Of a stretch of 64,000 nucleotides of DNA, positions 10,045 to 22,546 are shown one piece after another. The stretch lies in the NCBI GenBank assembly GCA_047967505.1, contig CM106541.1, one strand, 5' to 3'. Positions within the stretch are counted from its first letter, which is position 1. Each line of letters starts with the position of its first letter. The DNA comes from Dipteris shenzhenensis. Lineage: Eukaryota; Polypodiophyta; Polypodiopsida; Gleicheniales. Under the pieces are notes generated by a model. That model worked only from the letters and a program-made list of their open reading frames with translations. It had not been told where the DNA came from and ran no database searches. The translations under genes and the position numbers were made by a program.

Positions 10045-10290
10045 TTTATGAAATTATCTTGCATTTCTTACATGCATGCATTGAAATGATTTTTTTAATG
10101 AAATTATCTTGCATGCATGCATTAAAAGCAATTTTTTTACAAAATTATCTTGCATTTCGTGCATGCATGCATTGAAAGAATCATTTCTTAAATGTGTGCA
10201 CACTGCATTTCATGTAATTAAAAAATTTGCATTGAAATCATTTGCATGAGTGCATTGAAATCATTTGCATGCGTGCATTGAAATCATCTA
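10045..10290. repeat. Tandem TGCATGCATTGAAA repeat
   Basis: The block GAAATTATCTTGCAT followed by CATGCATGCATTGAAA recurs near 10050, 10098 and 10140. Shorter units CATTGAAATCATTTGCATG follow to about 10290. An imperfect minisatellite in AT-rich DNA with no coding content. Confidence 0.75.
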
Positions 10291-11272
10291 CATTTGCATT
10301 TTATGCATAACACCTATTTCATTAATTTTGGACTTTTTCTGTTGTTTTTGGATGAAGCCTAAAAATCGTTCCCAAATGAAAAGTTCATTTTGTGAAAATA
10401 TCCATCCCAAATCAAAATTTTACTTTCTAAAAATATTCTTCCCAAATCAAAAGTTCACTTTGTGGCACTATCATATTCACATAAAAATCTTGTTTTTTCA
10501 ATCTATACTTTTGCACTAACATGCAAGAATTTGAAATAATCCTATTTTAGAAATTCTAGCTATACCTAAGTTATTTGTTAATTTCATTATTTTTAATATT
10601 TTTCCTTAACGTGGTAAATTTATAAATCCATGAAAGGAGACTTAAATATTTTATGTAAATAACATTGTCACTCGCAATATGCACAAATTTTTTAAAACTT
10701 TTAATAAATAGAAAAAAGACATGATGCCATAAGACCCAAGTTTTGTATTGAAGCAAAGAATTATAATAGCAATTATAGCTATCATTATATGTTTACATTG
10801 AGAGACATTGCTCTCAGCTGGAATCTTTGTATAAACTGATATAGATTGAACATATGTTTACAATTTAAATCGTTGCTCTTAAAGAGCCTGAATTCATGCC
10901 ATTTGCATTGACTCCCCATTGTCTTATTACTCAATGTGACAGTCCCTTTCCAGGTGCCATCTGCATTAACTCCCTATTGTCTTGCCAAGCCTTGACCCTT
11001 GGGTGACATCCAGTCCATATTTTGACTCTCATTTGACATAGGAGGTGATGACTCAGTATAGTTGCACCTACTAGTCTAATAATATATGATTATAATTGTC
11101 AATTGGCCTCTTGCCTAGTACCCAAATAAAATCCTTCAATGGACTTCAATACAAAGCTTTAATCATGGGCATTCTTCATTTGCGCTGTCTCCTTCTACTT
11201 CCTCCATGGCGATCATCCTTAAAAATTCGTGTATATGCAAAATACTTTGCTGTGGTATTTTTATTTTTCCTT
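10291..11272. other. Non-coding AT-rich DNA downstream of the DUF7869 relic
   Basis: The stretch contains the probable 3' flank of the minus-strand DUF7869 pseudogene, which stops at 11273. Two phrases, CATTTGCATTGACTCCC and CATCTGCATTAACTCCC, recur near 10900 and 10960. No gene is supported. Confidence 0.4.
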
Positions 11273-12541
11273 CTACCTCATATCCCATGTGCTTCTTTGA
11301 TTTCTTTGCCCTTCAATGCCAAGTGAGACCGCTTCATCATTTGGGACCCACTCCTTCATTATACAATTAGTATACAATGTGTTGTTATCCATATTCTCCT
11401 TCCTGCCCTTTGGCTCATACCATACCACTGTAAATGTTGTAGCTCTCCCTTGATCATCTCTTTGCACATCAACTACTTTTTCAACCCAAAACTTCACATT
11501 CTCATATTCATCATCCGATGGCCAAACCACAACAAAACAATCGACCTCTATATCTACTTGTGGCATAAACTCTCTCTTCTTCAGTCCACAATATGGACGT
11601 GTGAGTAATGATACAAATTCATTTTCAAAGAACGGTGCTGGGCACAAATCGTTATGAACATTTGGCAAAAATATATTGCATTCTTCCTTGACATCCTTTA
11701 AGCCTCGCATTCTCTCAAGGTCCTTTATTAATTTTTGTGTCTTGTTAATTACAGTGGTAGTGTGTTCTCTGCAAGTAGGCTTCGAATTAGGATATCTCTG
11801 GAGCATTTTCTCTTTGTATGTAATAATTGCTTTTAATCCTTCTATTTCACAGTTAGACCTCTCATTGAATTCTTGTATAGGAGCCCATGTTGGATACCTT
11901 TCCTTGCTGGAAATTGAAGTTAAGAGACTGTAAGGTTCTTCAAGTTCCCATTTTGTATCATGAGAATACTGTTGCCATTGCATTACGGGTTTTTTATCTT
12001 TGAAAAAAAAACAAAAGTAGTGTGGATTGGTATGACCTGTCAATGCATCACCACTTGTTTGTATGAAAGGTAGAATGAAGCTCTTCCAATCATGCATTCT
12101 TTCGAGCCTCTCACATACTGTACTTTCCTTACGACCACCAACTTGCCTGCTATAGCTTCTTACCAAGTCATCTATTGTCTCCACATCCTTGCATTTAAGC
12201 TCTCTTGAGACTGTACTAAAAACCTGGTCAATATCCTCATGTGTTGTGTATGCCCAACATACAAAAATCCACATTCGACCTCATTGAAGATTCGATGAGC
12301 AACTAGCATGGAGCAGAATGCAAACATGAGTACATTCTTATTTTCTTGCCAGCAATTATCAGCTTGTATTCTCAAAGTCGGTGGTAGGCGATGTTTTTCT
12401 ACATATACATTGTGAATTGCCTTCATAATAGATGTTACAACTTGATTGCTATCATGTAGATGCAAGGAATCAATCCATATATCTGCAAAAAACTTAATTC
12501 CATGCACTAACACTCCACATAGATGTGTCTTTAGAAAGTGT

Positions 12542-13354
12542 TGTTGGGGTAAGTATGATCAAGGGCTTGCTTTATGTGCATGTGTGCATCTAGGGGAGTC
12601 ACATGTGTGTTTGTGTGTGTTGTAAAGGCACATCAAGTGCTATGATGTGTCTAGTGTGTGACCTAAGTGATGATGTAAGACCAAGGCAATCCCACTGATG
12701 TAGGGATTGATTCCCACTAATGTAGGGGCTGATTGCCACTTATGTAGGGAAGGTATTACCTTCTCCCACTTTCTATAAGAGAGAGTCCTCTCTCTCACAA
12801 TCATAATAGAGAACTATCATCTTTCTTTCATTGTGCTCTAACACGTCTTGCAAGATGCATCTATTCTATCCTATGGGATTCTACAAATGGTATCAGAGCT
12901 TTAGGTTCTAGATCTAGCCTAGTCTAGCATTAGATGCTATCTCTAGCATAAAACTACTAGTTTCTTAAAACTTCTTCATCTTCTCCATTTTCCTCCTTCT
13001 TTCCCAAATCTTTGAGACCTCTGTTCTCTGCATTCAAGCGACCATTGCCCAAACCCTTTGAGCTACAAACTCCTCATGTATGGGCAAACTTCTAGCTATA
13101 AGCATTCAGAGAAATTTTGACTGTATGTGCAACGCCAACACTCACACTCCTTGATGAACTTTCGCATAATGCTGCCTCTGTACTTACCTATCTGCAAATT
13201 CCTTTGAGCTTGTGCTGGATGACAATGAGGGCAAGTTGTTGTTGAAATCTGAGCTCGTTTAGACAAGATATGGAGGAGAAAATGCCAAAAACCAATCGGT
13301 TTTCTCAAGTATCTACAGGGCGTCCTAGCGCAACATTTCGCCCCTCCTTGCTGG
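12542..13354 (+). mobile_element. Truncated copia remnant: 5' LTR and leader
   Basis: A 344-bp LTR (12542-12885) begins TGTTGGGGTAAG and ends GATTCTACA. It is followed by AA and the primer site TGGTATCAGAGC (12888-12899), then about 455 bp of leader. The 5 bp before it are AGTGT, as at the intact partner element. Everything after 13354, including the 3' LTR, was removed by a deletion that also took the adjoining DUF7869 sequence. It inserted before the segmental duplication, because both copies carry it at the same base. Confidence 0.88.
12888..12899 (+). other. Primer binding site of the truncated copia
   Basis: TGGTATCAGAGC lies 2 bp after the LTR end, complementary to the 3' end of initiator Met-tRNA as in most plant copia elements. 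Confidence 0.85.
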
Positions 13355-15160
13355 AGAGTATACAAAGTATGAGAAGAAACCACGGCATCCCCTCTTTGCC
13401 TTTGCTTTTCTGCAATAGAGTCAAATACTTCGAGCTTTGTCAAGCCCATTGGAAGGTGCATTTCAATGATCGCGTCACCGTTAGGGAGTTTGGTAGATAT
13501 ATGGGTTTGAGGTAAAGCATTTTCATGTATGAAGTCTTGCAAAATTGCTGCTGCCCTGACAGTTGAGATTCTTGATTTGGACCTTCCTCTATTATCGTGA
13601 ATTCTAAATTTGTTGCCACCCTTTGCCTTGGTGACTAAATCCCAATATGTACCATGGGATAATCCAGTAATATTGCGATATGCCTTATTGCAAATCTTTT
13701 TTCCATTTACGAGAGGTTTTACCTTTTGTCTTAAACTTAGCCTTTTATTGCCATTCTAAAGAAAGCAAGAGAGACTTCTTTTGCTTCCTCTTCTTTGCCA
13801 CACGTGTCCTCTATATTCCCTAATGTCTGTAAGATCAATGAAGTGCATACATATTTGCTTGCAACATAGATATCCCAATGCATTTAACATGTTCTCCTCC
13901 TTCATTACTCTCTTCCTCTTTAGTTGCTTTTGTGGATCTACCTAGATTCGCTTTCTCTTCATGCATATGTATGACCATTTTCGTTCCTCGTGCACATTGT
14001 TATCTGTATTTATGCACTTCTTCTCCTCACATTTGTTTGTAACCAAGCATCCATGATTGGTCATTGCATCCTTGGCCATATCACAATCAAAGTTAAATAC
14101 TGAATAATCCTCTATTGATCTCATCCTCGTTTTTAACATACTCTTAGGACCATTCAATGAATTCAATATTCTACGAGAGTATTGAGAACCATAAAACTCT
14201 TCCACTCCTGAGAGAACATTGCTCATTGGGACATCTTGCATCGCTTTCACAAATCCACAAGATTGATTGACACCAGGTTTGTTAATATGCATGAACTCAT
14301 CCACACTTGACAAGACATCACTATTGAAACCTTTGCCCTTCTCACTATGCAAGAATTTATCCACCCTAGATAAGGCTTCGCTTCTAAAATCATTTTGTTT
14401 CTCGGAACCAATGAACTCATCCACTCCAAATAAGATGTCACTTCTATAATTGAGTACATTAAAATCATCCACATTTGAAGTGATAGAGCTTGGCACATGG
14501 GCATGCTTTTTAGGTCCTTTGATATTGTAGTATACCTTGTCCCTATCATTGAAAACCACGTGCCTCTTTCTCATGTTTAAAAATTGCATGCTCCATCTCA
14601 TGTTATTGCCTACCTCATAGTAGGGATCACATAAGGATGTTATGTAATCAACCATACCATCATCATTGACTTTTAGAATCCTCATCTATGCAAATGACCA
14701 TTGCTCCACTTGTTTAAATCCCAATACTTCACCTTCTGCTACAGTCTTATTTGCAAATGATCTCATTTGTAAAATGTTCCCTATAGTAAAATCCAAGGTG
14801 GTGCACTTTGTATTCTTGATAATGTCTGTTGCATAAGTCTCGTCTTTGTCCCATGCTATAAATGATTTGTTGGATGTATTGTAGGGCATAACATCTCCAA
14901 GTGTTTTCATATCTCCACATTTACACTTTAGCTTAACATGTGCACTAAGAATCTTTGATATAGTAACTGCCACCTTATCTTCGCCAAGTCTTCGAAAGTG
15001 GCAAACTGAATTGGGATCACTATCATGGATTGTAGCAAATGCAACTACTTCTCTTTTGCTACATAAAATCACATCCATCCTTGGAACAAAATCTATAGCC
15101 ATCTCCTTTGTGAGAGTCCTTTGCAAGAAAGGTGCAGCAGCAACAATTACATAAATATTA

Positions 15161-15224
15161 GTCTCTTTTTAATAATCTACTCATTTATTATAATTTTTAA
15201 TTAGTACTTAATTTATTGGTGGGA
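15161..15224. other. Junction between the DUF7869 relic and the satellite
   Basis: A short AT-rich transition (TTTATTATAATTTTTAATT) where the coding relic ends and the tandem array begins. No start codon or splice signal for the DUF7869 gene is evident, so the upstream part of the gene is missing. Confidence 0.4.
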
Positions 15225-18200
15225 GAAGTTATTCGATCAAGTACGCATCAGATGGACATGCCACTTTGCATGCAACTCAATAACACCTACGTTGAGGTGT
15301 GCGTAAAGTATTGTTCCTATCGGCTATGCTTTGCATGGTATATCACACATTAAACACTGTTTGTGCCTCAGTGTCATACACAACCATAAAAAACACGGTC
15401 CTAGGTGTGCTATTCAAACAAGTACTTATCGAATGGGGGATCCACTTTGCACACAAGTCAAGTTCAACTAGGTTGAGGTGTGTGCAAAGTATTGTGACCA
15501 TCGGATATGCATTGCATGGTCAATCACACATTATACACCGTTTTTCCCCTAATGATATGCACATTTGTAAAAAAACAGGCCCTTAGGTGTGTTATACAAC
15601 CAAGTACTTATCATATGGGTGTGCCTCTTTGCAAACAAGTTAATACCACCTAGGTTGAGGTGTAGGTAAAGTGTTTTGCCCATCAGATATGCATTGCATG
15701 GTCAATTGAGCTTTAAATACCATTTTTGCCTTAGTGTTAAGCACATTTGTTTAAAAACACGCTCCTAGGTGTGTTATCCAATCAAGTATTTATCGGACGG
15801 ACATGCCACTCAATAACATCTAGGTTAAGACGTGTGCAAAGTCCATCAAATATGCTTTGTGTGGTATATCACACATTAAACACTATCATGTCATGCACAA
15901 CCATAAAAAAATATGCTTTTAGGTATGTTATCCAATCAAGTGCTTATCGGATGGTGTAGTACTTTTCATGTAACTCAATACCACTGATTTTGAGGCTCAT
16001 GCAAAGTATTGTGCCCATTGGATATTCTTGCATGGTCGAGGGAGAATTAAATACCATTTTTGCCTTAGTGTCATGCACAACCATCAAAAAACACAGTCCT
16101 AGAAGAGTTATTCGAACAAGTGCTTATCGGATTGGGGCATCTCTTTGCACACAAATCAATACTACCTAGGTTGAGGTGTGGGAAAATTATTATGCCCATT
16201 AGATATGATTTACATTGTCAATCACGCATTATACAACATTTTCGTCCTTGTGATATGCACTACCGTCAAAAAACGTGTGCGTAGGTGTGTTATCCGAACT
16301 TGAAGTACTTATGGTATGGAAGCATCACTTTGCATGAACTCAACACTACATAGGTTGAGGCATATGCAAACTATTTTTTCCATTAGATATGCTTTGCATA
16401 GGCAATCTTGCATTATACACCATTTTTGCCTTAATGTCATGCACAACTGTAAAAAACAAGGTCCTAGATGTGTTATTTGAATAAGTACTTATGGGATGGG
16501 CACGCCACTTTGCATGTAAGTCAATTACACCTATTTTAAGGTGTGTGAAAAGTATTGTGCCCATTGGATATGCTTTGCATTGTCGATCAAGCATAAAACA
16601 CTGTTTTTACCTTAGTGTCATGCACAACCATAAAAAAACACAGTCCTAGGTGTGTTATTCAAACAAGTACTTCTTAGATGGGATCTCCACTTTGCATGCA
16701 AGTATGTTTCAACTAGGTTGAGGTGCGTGAAAAATATTGTGACCATCAGATATGCTTTGCATGGTCGATCACGCATTATACACCATTTTCCCCCTAATGA
16801 TATGCACATCCGTAAAAAAACACACCCTTAGGTGTGTTATCTAACCAAGTACTTATCGGATGGGTGTGCCTCTTTTAAAACAAGTCAATACCACCTAGTT
16901 TGAGGTATAGGAAAAGTATCAGATATCCTTTGCATGGTCGATCGAGCATTAAATACCATTTTGCCTTAGTGTCATGCACATCCATTAAAAAACACGCTGC
17001 TAGGTATGTTATCCAATCAAGTACTTATGCGATGGCCACACCACTTTGCCTGTAAGTCAATTACACCTAGTTTAAGGTGTTTGCAAAGTATTGTGCCCAT
17101 CTGATATGCTTTGCATTGTGGATCAAGCATAAAATACCATTTTTGCCTTAGTGTCACACACAATCATTAAAAAACACGGTCCTGGGTGTGTTATTCAAAC
17201 ATGTACTTCACAGATGGGAGTTACACTTTTCATACAAGTTCATTTCAACTAGTTTGAGGTGCTTGCAAAGTATTGTGACCATCGGATAAGCTTTGCATGG
17301 TCGATCACGCATTATACACCATTTTTCCCCAAGTGATATGCACATTCGTAAAAAAACATGCCCTTAGGTGTGTTATACAACCAAGTACTTATCGGATGGG
17401 TGTAACTATTTGAAAACAAGTCAATACCACCTATGTTGAGGCATAGGAAAAGTATTGTGCCCATCAGATATCCTTTGCATGGTCGATCAAGCATTAAATA
17501 CCATTTTTGCCTTTGTGTCATGCACATCCATAAAAAACACGCTGCTAGGTATGTTATCTGATCAAGTAGTTATGGGATGGGTGCACCACTTTGCATGTAA
17601 GTAAATTTCACCTATTTTAAGTTGTGTGCAAAGTATTGTGCCCATCAGATACGCTTTGCATTGTGGATCAAGCATAAAATACAGCTTTTTGCCTTAGTGT
17701 CATGCACAACCATTAAAAAACACGGTCCTAGGTGTGTTATTCAAACAAATACTCCTAAAATGGGAGCAATACTTTGGATGCAAGTCCATTTCAGCTAGGT
17801 CGAGGTGCATGCAAAGTATTGTTACCATCGGATATGCTTTTCATGGTCGATCACGCATTATACAAAGTTTTTCCCCTAGTGATATGCACATCTGGAAAAA
17901 AAACACACCCTTAGGTGTGTTATACAACAAAGTACTTATTGGATGGGTGTGCTGCTTTGACAACAAGTCAATACCACCTAGCTTTAGGCATAGAAAAAGT
18001 ATTGTGCCCATCGGATATCATTTTTATGGTCGATCAAGCATTAAATACCATTTTTGCCTCAGTGTCATGCACATCCATAAAAAAACACGCTGCTAGGTAC
18101 GTTATCCGATCAAGTAGTTATGGGATGGGTGCGCCACTTTGCATGTAAGTCAATTCCACCTAGTTTGAGGTGTGTGCAAAGTATTGTGCCCATGGGATAT

Positions 18201-21200
18201 GCTTTGCATTGTTGATCAAACATAAAACACTGTTTTTGCCTTAGTGTCATGCACAACCATAAAAAACACGGTCCTGGGTGTGTTATTCAAACAAGTACTT
18301 ATCGTATGGGGGCTCCACTTTGCATGCAAGTCTGTTTAAACTAGGTTGAGGTGCGTGCAAAGTATTGTGACCATCGGATATGCTTTGCATGGTCAGTCAC
18401 GCATTATACATCGTTTTTCCTGTAGTGATATGCACATCCGTAAAAAAACACGCCCTTAGGTGTGTTATCTGACCAAGTACTTATCGGATGGGTGTGCCTC
18501 TTTGAAAACATGTCAATACCACCTAGGTTAAGGCGTAGGAAAATTATTGTGCCCATTGAATATGCTTTGAATGGTTGATCCAGCATTAAATACCATTTTT
18601 GCCTTAGTGTCATGCACATCCATAAAAAAACACGATGCTAGGTATGTTATCCAATCAACTACTTATGGGATGGGAATGCCAATTTAGATGTAAGTCAATT
18701 CCACCTAGTTTAAGGTGTGTGCAAACTGTTATGCCCATTGAATATTCTTTGCATTGTCGATCAAGCATAAAACACCATTTTTGCCTTAGTATAATGCACA
18801 ACCATAAAAAAACACGGTCCTACGTGTGTTATTCAAACAAGTACTTATCGGATGGGGGCTCCACTTTGCACGCAAGTATCTTTCAACTAGATTGAGGTGT
18901 GTGAAAATTATTGTGACCATTGGATATGCTTTGCATGTTCGATCACGCATTATACACCATTTTTCCTATAGTGATATGCACATCTGCAAAAAAACACGCC
19001 CTTAGGTGTGTTATCTGACCAAGTACTTATCGGATGGTGTGCCTCTTTGAAAACATGTCAATACCACCTTGGTTAAGGTGTAGGAAAAGTATTGTGCCCA
19101 TTGGATACGCTTTGCATGGTTAATCGAGCATTAAATACCAATTTTGCCTTAGTGTCATGCACATCCGTAAAAAAACACATTGCTAGGTATGTTATCCGAT
19201 CAAGTACTTATGGGATGGGCATGCCACTTTGCATGTAAGTCGATTCCACATAGTTTAAGGTGTGTGAAAAGTGTTATGCCCGTTGGATATGCTTTGCATT
19301 ATTGATCAAGCATAAAACACCATTTTTGCTCTAGTGTAATGCACAACCATAAAAAAACACGGTCCTAGGTGTGCTATTCAAACAAGTACTTATCAAATGG
19401 GGGCTCCATTTTGCACGCAAGTCTGTTTCAACTAGGTTGAGGTTTCTACAAAGTATTGTGATAATCTAATATGCTTTGCATTGTCGATCACACATTATAC
19501 ACCATTTTTCCTGTAGTGATATGCACATCCGCAAAAAAACACACCCTTAGGTGTGTTATCTGACCAAGTACTTATCAGATGGGTGTGACTCTTTGAAAAC
19601 ATGTCAATAACACCTAGGTTAAGGCGTAGGAAAAGTATTGTGCCAATCGGATATGCTTTGCATGGTCGATCGAGCATTAAATACCATTTTCGCCATAGTG
19701 TCATGCACATCTGTAAAAAAACACACTGCTAAGTATGTTATCCGATCAAGCACTTATGGGATGGGCACCACTTTGTATGTAAGTTAATTCCTCCTATTTT
19801 AAGTTTTGTGCAAATTATTGTGCCCATCGGATATGCTTTGCATTGCTGATCAAGCATAAAACATTGTTTTTGCCTTAGTGTCATGCACAACCGTAAAAAA
19901 ACACGGTCCTAGGTGTGTTATTCAAACAAGTACTTCTAAGATGGGGGCTCCACTTTGCATGCAAGTTTTTTTCATCTAGTTTGAGGTGTGTGCAAAGTAT
20001 TGTGACCATCGGATATGCTTTTCATGGTCGATCACACATTATACACCATTTTGCCCTAGTGATATGCACATCCGTAAAAAAGCACGCCCTTAGGTGTGTT
20101 ATCTGACCAAGTACTTATCGGATGGGTGTTCCTCTTTGAGAACATGTCAATACAACCTAGGTTGAGGCATAGGAAGATTATTGTGCCCATTGGATATCCT
20201 TTGCATTGTGGATCGAGCATTAAATACCATTTTGCTCTAGTGTCATGCACATCCATAAAAAAACATGCTACTAGGTATGTTATCCGATCAAGTATGTATG
20301 GGATGGGTGATCCACTTTGCATGTAAGTCAATTCCACCTAGTTTAAGGTGTGTGCAAAGTATTGTGCCCATCGGATATGCTTTACATTGTCAATCAAGCA
20401 TAAAACCCCGTTTTTGCCTTAGTGTCATGCACAATCATAAAAAAACACGGTTCTAGGTGTGTTATTCAAACAAGTACTTCTTGGATGGGAGCTCAACTTT
20501 GTACGTAAGTTTGTTTCAACTAGGTTGAGGTGCGTGCAAAGTATTGTGACCATCGGATATGCTTTGCATGGTCGATCATGCATTATCCACCTTTTATCCT
20601 GTAGTGATATGCACATCTGCAAAAAAACACGCCCTTAAGTATGTTATCTGACCAAGTACTTATCGGATGGGTGTTTCTCTTTGAGAACATTTCAAATACC
20701 ACCTAGGTCAAGGCATAGGAAAAGTATTGTGCCCATCAGATATCCTTTGCATGGTCGATCGAGCATTAAATACCATTTTTGCTCATGTCATGCACATCCG
20801 GAAAAAAACGCACTGCTAGGTATGTTATTCGATCAAGTACTTATGGGATGGGTGCTCCACTTTGCATGTAAGTCAATTTCACCTATTTTAAGGTGTGTGA
20901 AAGGTATTATGCCCATCGGATATGCTTTGCATTGTCGATCAAGCATAAAAGACCATTTTTGCCTTAGTATAATGCACAACCATAAAAAAACACGGTCCTA
21001 GGTCTGTTATTCAAACAAGTACTTATCGAATGGGGGCTCCACTTTGCACTCAAGTCAAGTTAAACTAGGTTGAGGTGCATGAAAAGTATTGTGACCATTG
21101 GATATGCTTTGCATGGTCGATCATGCAATATACACCGTTTCCCCCTAATGATATGCACATCTGTAAAAAAACACACCCTTAGGTGTGTTATCCAACCAAG

Positions 21201-21461
21201 TACTTACTTGATGGGTGTGCGTTTTTTCAAACAAGTCAATACCACCTAGGTTGAGGTGCAAGTAAAGTATTGTGCCGATCACATATGCATTGCATGGCTG
21301 ATTGAGCATTAAATACCGTTTTTGCTAGTATCAAGCACATTTGTAAAAAAACATGGTCCTAGGTGTGTTATCGGATCAAGTACTTATCTGATGGACATGC
21401 CATTTTTCATGCGACTCAATAACACCTAGGTTGAGGTGGGTGCAAAGTATTGTGTCCATTG
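15225..21461. repeat. ~182-bp satellite array with trimeric higher-order repeat
   Basis: About 34 tandem monomers of about 180-184 bp. Each has a run of six or seven A followed by CAC, then a tag, then a conserved block ending in AAGTACTTATCGGATGGG or similar. Three monomer types can be told apart by the tag after the A run: c (CGGTCCTAGGTGTG, then ATTCAAACAAG), a (CGCCCTTAGGTGTG, then ATCTGACCAAG) and b (TGCTAGGTATG, then ATCCGATCAAG). From about 16632 to 21163 I read 26 consecutive monomers in strict c-a-b order, with a c-to-c period of about 533-548 bp. The first eight monomers (15225-16630) are more diverged and do not keep that order. The short minus-strand frames (MCMTLRQKWYLML and similar) are repeat shadows. 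Confidence 0.93.
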
Positions 21462-21813
21462 TGTTGAGATATCAATCTCCACTCGTGATATGCCAGGGTG
21501 ACCGTTGTGCATTTATGTCACCGACTTGTTAGCTGCAGATGCAGTTGGTACACCGCCCATGAATAATAGCTAGATGATAGCTATCCTTATGTAATCTAGG
21601 TCGTGGCTCAATTAGTATGCCACCTTATTTAGCTAACTTTGGTTTAAGACCCGCATATAGGGTTCTTCTATTTCTTTGTACTTGAGTTCTTTTGGCTTTC
21701 ACAACTAAGAAGAGAAAAACTGTTTTCAGCCTGCACCTTTGTGTGTATTCCCCCATTGTGTATGTGAGAATGCTGCAAGTGAGACTACTTCCTTCTCTCC
21801 CACTATCTTCACA
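21462..21813 (+). repeat. 5' LTR of copia element 1
   Basis: 352 bp, beginning TGTTGAGATATC and ending CTATCTTCACA. It matches the LTRs of elements 2, 3 and 4 and the duplicate at 43414-43765. The 5 bp before it (CATTG) would be its target-site copy, but the 3' side is lost. Confidence 0.92.
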
Positions 21814-21825
21814 TGGTATCAGAGC
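21814..21825 (+). other. Primer binding site of element 1
   Basis: TGGTATCAGAGC immediately follows the LTR end, matching initiator Met-tRNA priming. Confidence 0.88.
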
Positions 21826-22189
21826 CTGGTTCGTGGTAAGGAGCTCAAGAAAGCAAACCAAGTTCATGGTGTCCTGGTAAGAGGACCAGTGTTGCTTTCC
21901 TTTTTTGAGTTTGGGAGAAAATCTCTACAGGTAGCACAGTCGAAAAGTGCAAGAGTGCATTGTCTCAGATTGAGACGCCCTTCGCGATGTGGTGAGAGGG
22001 CATTTCGAGGCCCGTTTTGGAGGTGGAAGTTCTTTGCAAGCACTAAGAAAAAGGCCCTATATTTGCTGTGCGACCACTGCTCCGCAGGTCGGTGAAATGT
22101 TGCCATAGAAATTGCATCGTATGCCTGTGGCAAAGATATTGGGAGTTAATCATCCTTATTTCCTGTTCATGCAAATTCATCACTAGGAA

Positions 22190-22194
22190 GTGAC
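22190..22194 (+). repeat. Target-site duplication GTGAC, left copy, for element 2
   Basis: GTGAC at 22190-22194 is repeated exactly at 27765-27769 on the other side of element 2. The leader of element 1 reads continuously once element 2 and one GTGAC are removed. Confidence 0.93.
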
Positions 22195-22546
22195 TGTTGA
22201 GATATCGAGCTCCACTCGCGATATGCCAGGGTGACCGTTGTGTATTTATGTCACCGACTTGTTAGCTGCAGATGCGGTTGGTACACTGCCCACGAATAAT
22301 AGCTGGATGACAGCTATCCTTATCTACTCTAGTTTGTGGCTCAATTAGTATGCCACATTAGTTAGTTGAGTTTGGTTTGAGACCCACATATAGGGTTCTT
22401 CTATTTCTTTGTACTAGAGTTCTTTTGGCTTTCACAACTAAGAAGAGGAAAACTATTTTCAGCCTCCACCTATGTGTGTATTCCCCCATTGTGTATGTGA
22501 GAAAGCCGCAAGTGAGACTCCTTCCCTCTCTCCCACTATCTTCACA
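22195..22546 (+). repeat. 5' LTR of element 2
   Basis: Begins TGTTGAGATATCGAGC and ends CTATCTTCACA; 352 bp. It differs from the 3' LTR at a modest number of positions, so the insertion is not very recent. Confidence 0.93.

Larger units (their letters stand above)
11273..15160 (-). pseudogene. DUF7869-type large protein gene, copy A, interrupted
   Basis: Reading the minus strand from about 15160: an N-terminal part (FVPRMDVILCSK, CHFRRLGEDKVAVTIS), a TAG at 14686-14688, then ITSLCDPYYEVGNNMRWSMQ and a region with repeated VDEF units (DILFGVDEFIGSEK, EALSRVDKFLHSEK, DVLSSVDEFMHINK). A basic stretch with another TAG (near 13755) follows, to SHTLYTL at about 13355. A copia remnant (12542-13354) replaces the next part. 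The gene resumes at 12541 with LVHGIKFFADIWIDSLHLHD, LRIQADNCWQENKN and MFAFCSMLVAHRIFNEVECG, the DUF7869 core. The family's GHTHEDID motif is split by a 5-bp insertion near 12245. The C-terminal 330 residues then run open to 11273. DUF7869 proteins are of unknown function and often repetitive; an RNase H-like, transposon-derived origin has been suspected. The 5' end is lost where the satellite array begins. Confidence 0.75.
11938..21880. repeat. Segmental duplication, copy A (partner 37215-43832)
   Basis: From CTTCAAGTTCCC (11938) to GTCCTGGTAA (21880) the sequence matches 37215-43832 in the same orientation. Shared content, in order, is the DUF7869 C-terminal region, the copia LTR, the DUF7869 middle region, satellite monomers, the 352-bp LTR of element 1 and the first 67 bp of its leader. 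Copy A lacks the counterpart of 38626-40398 (1773 bp). Features run unbroken through both outer ends here, so this locus is the better candidate for the source. Confidence 0.9.

Noticed and set aside
15299-21001. Recurring minus-strand frames beginning MCMTLRQKW and plus-strand frames with SIVPIGYALH
   Set aside because: They repeat with the satellite period and vary freely in length, so they are shadows of the monomer rather than a gene family.
15225-21461. CRISPR-like array
   Set aside because: Units are ~182 bp and homologous along their whole length, without short repeats separated by unique spacers, in a plant nuclear context.
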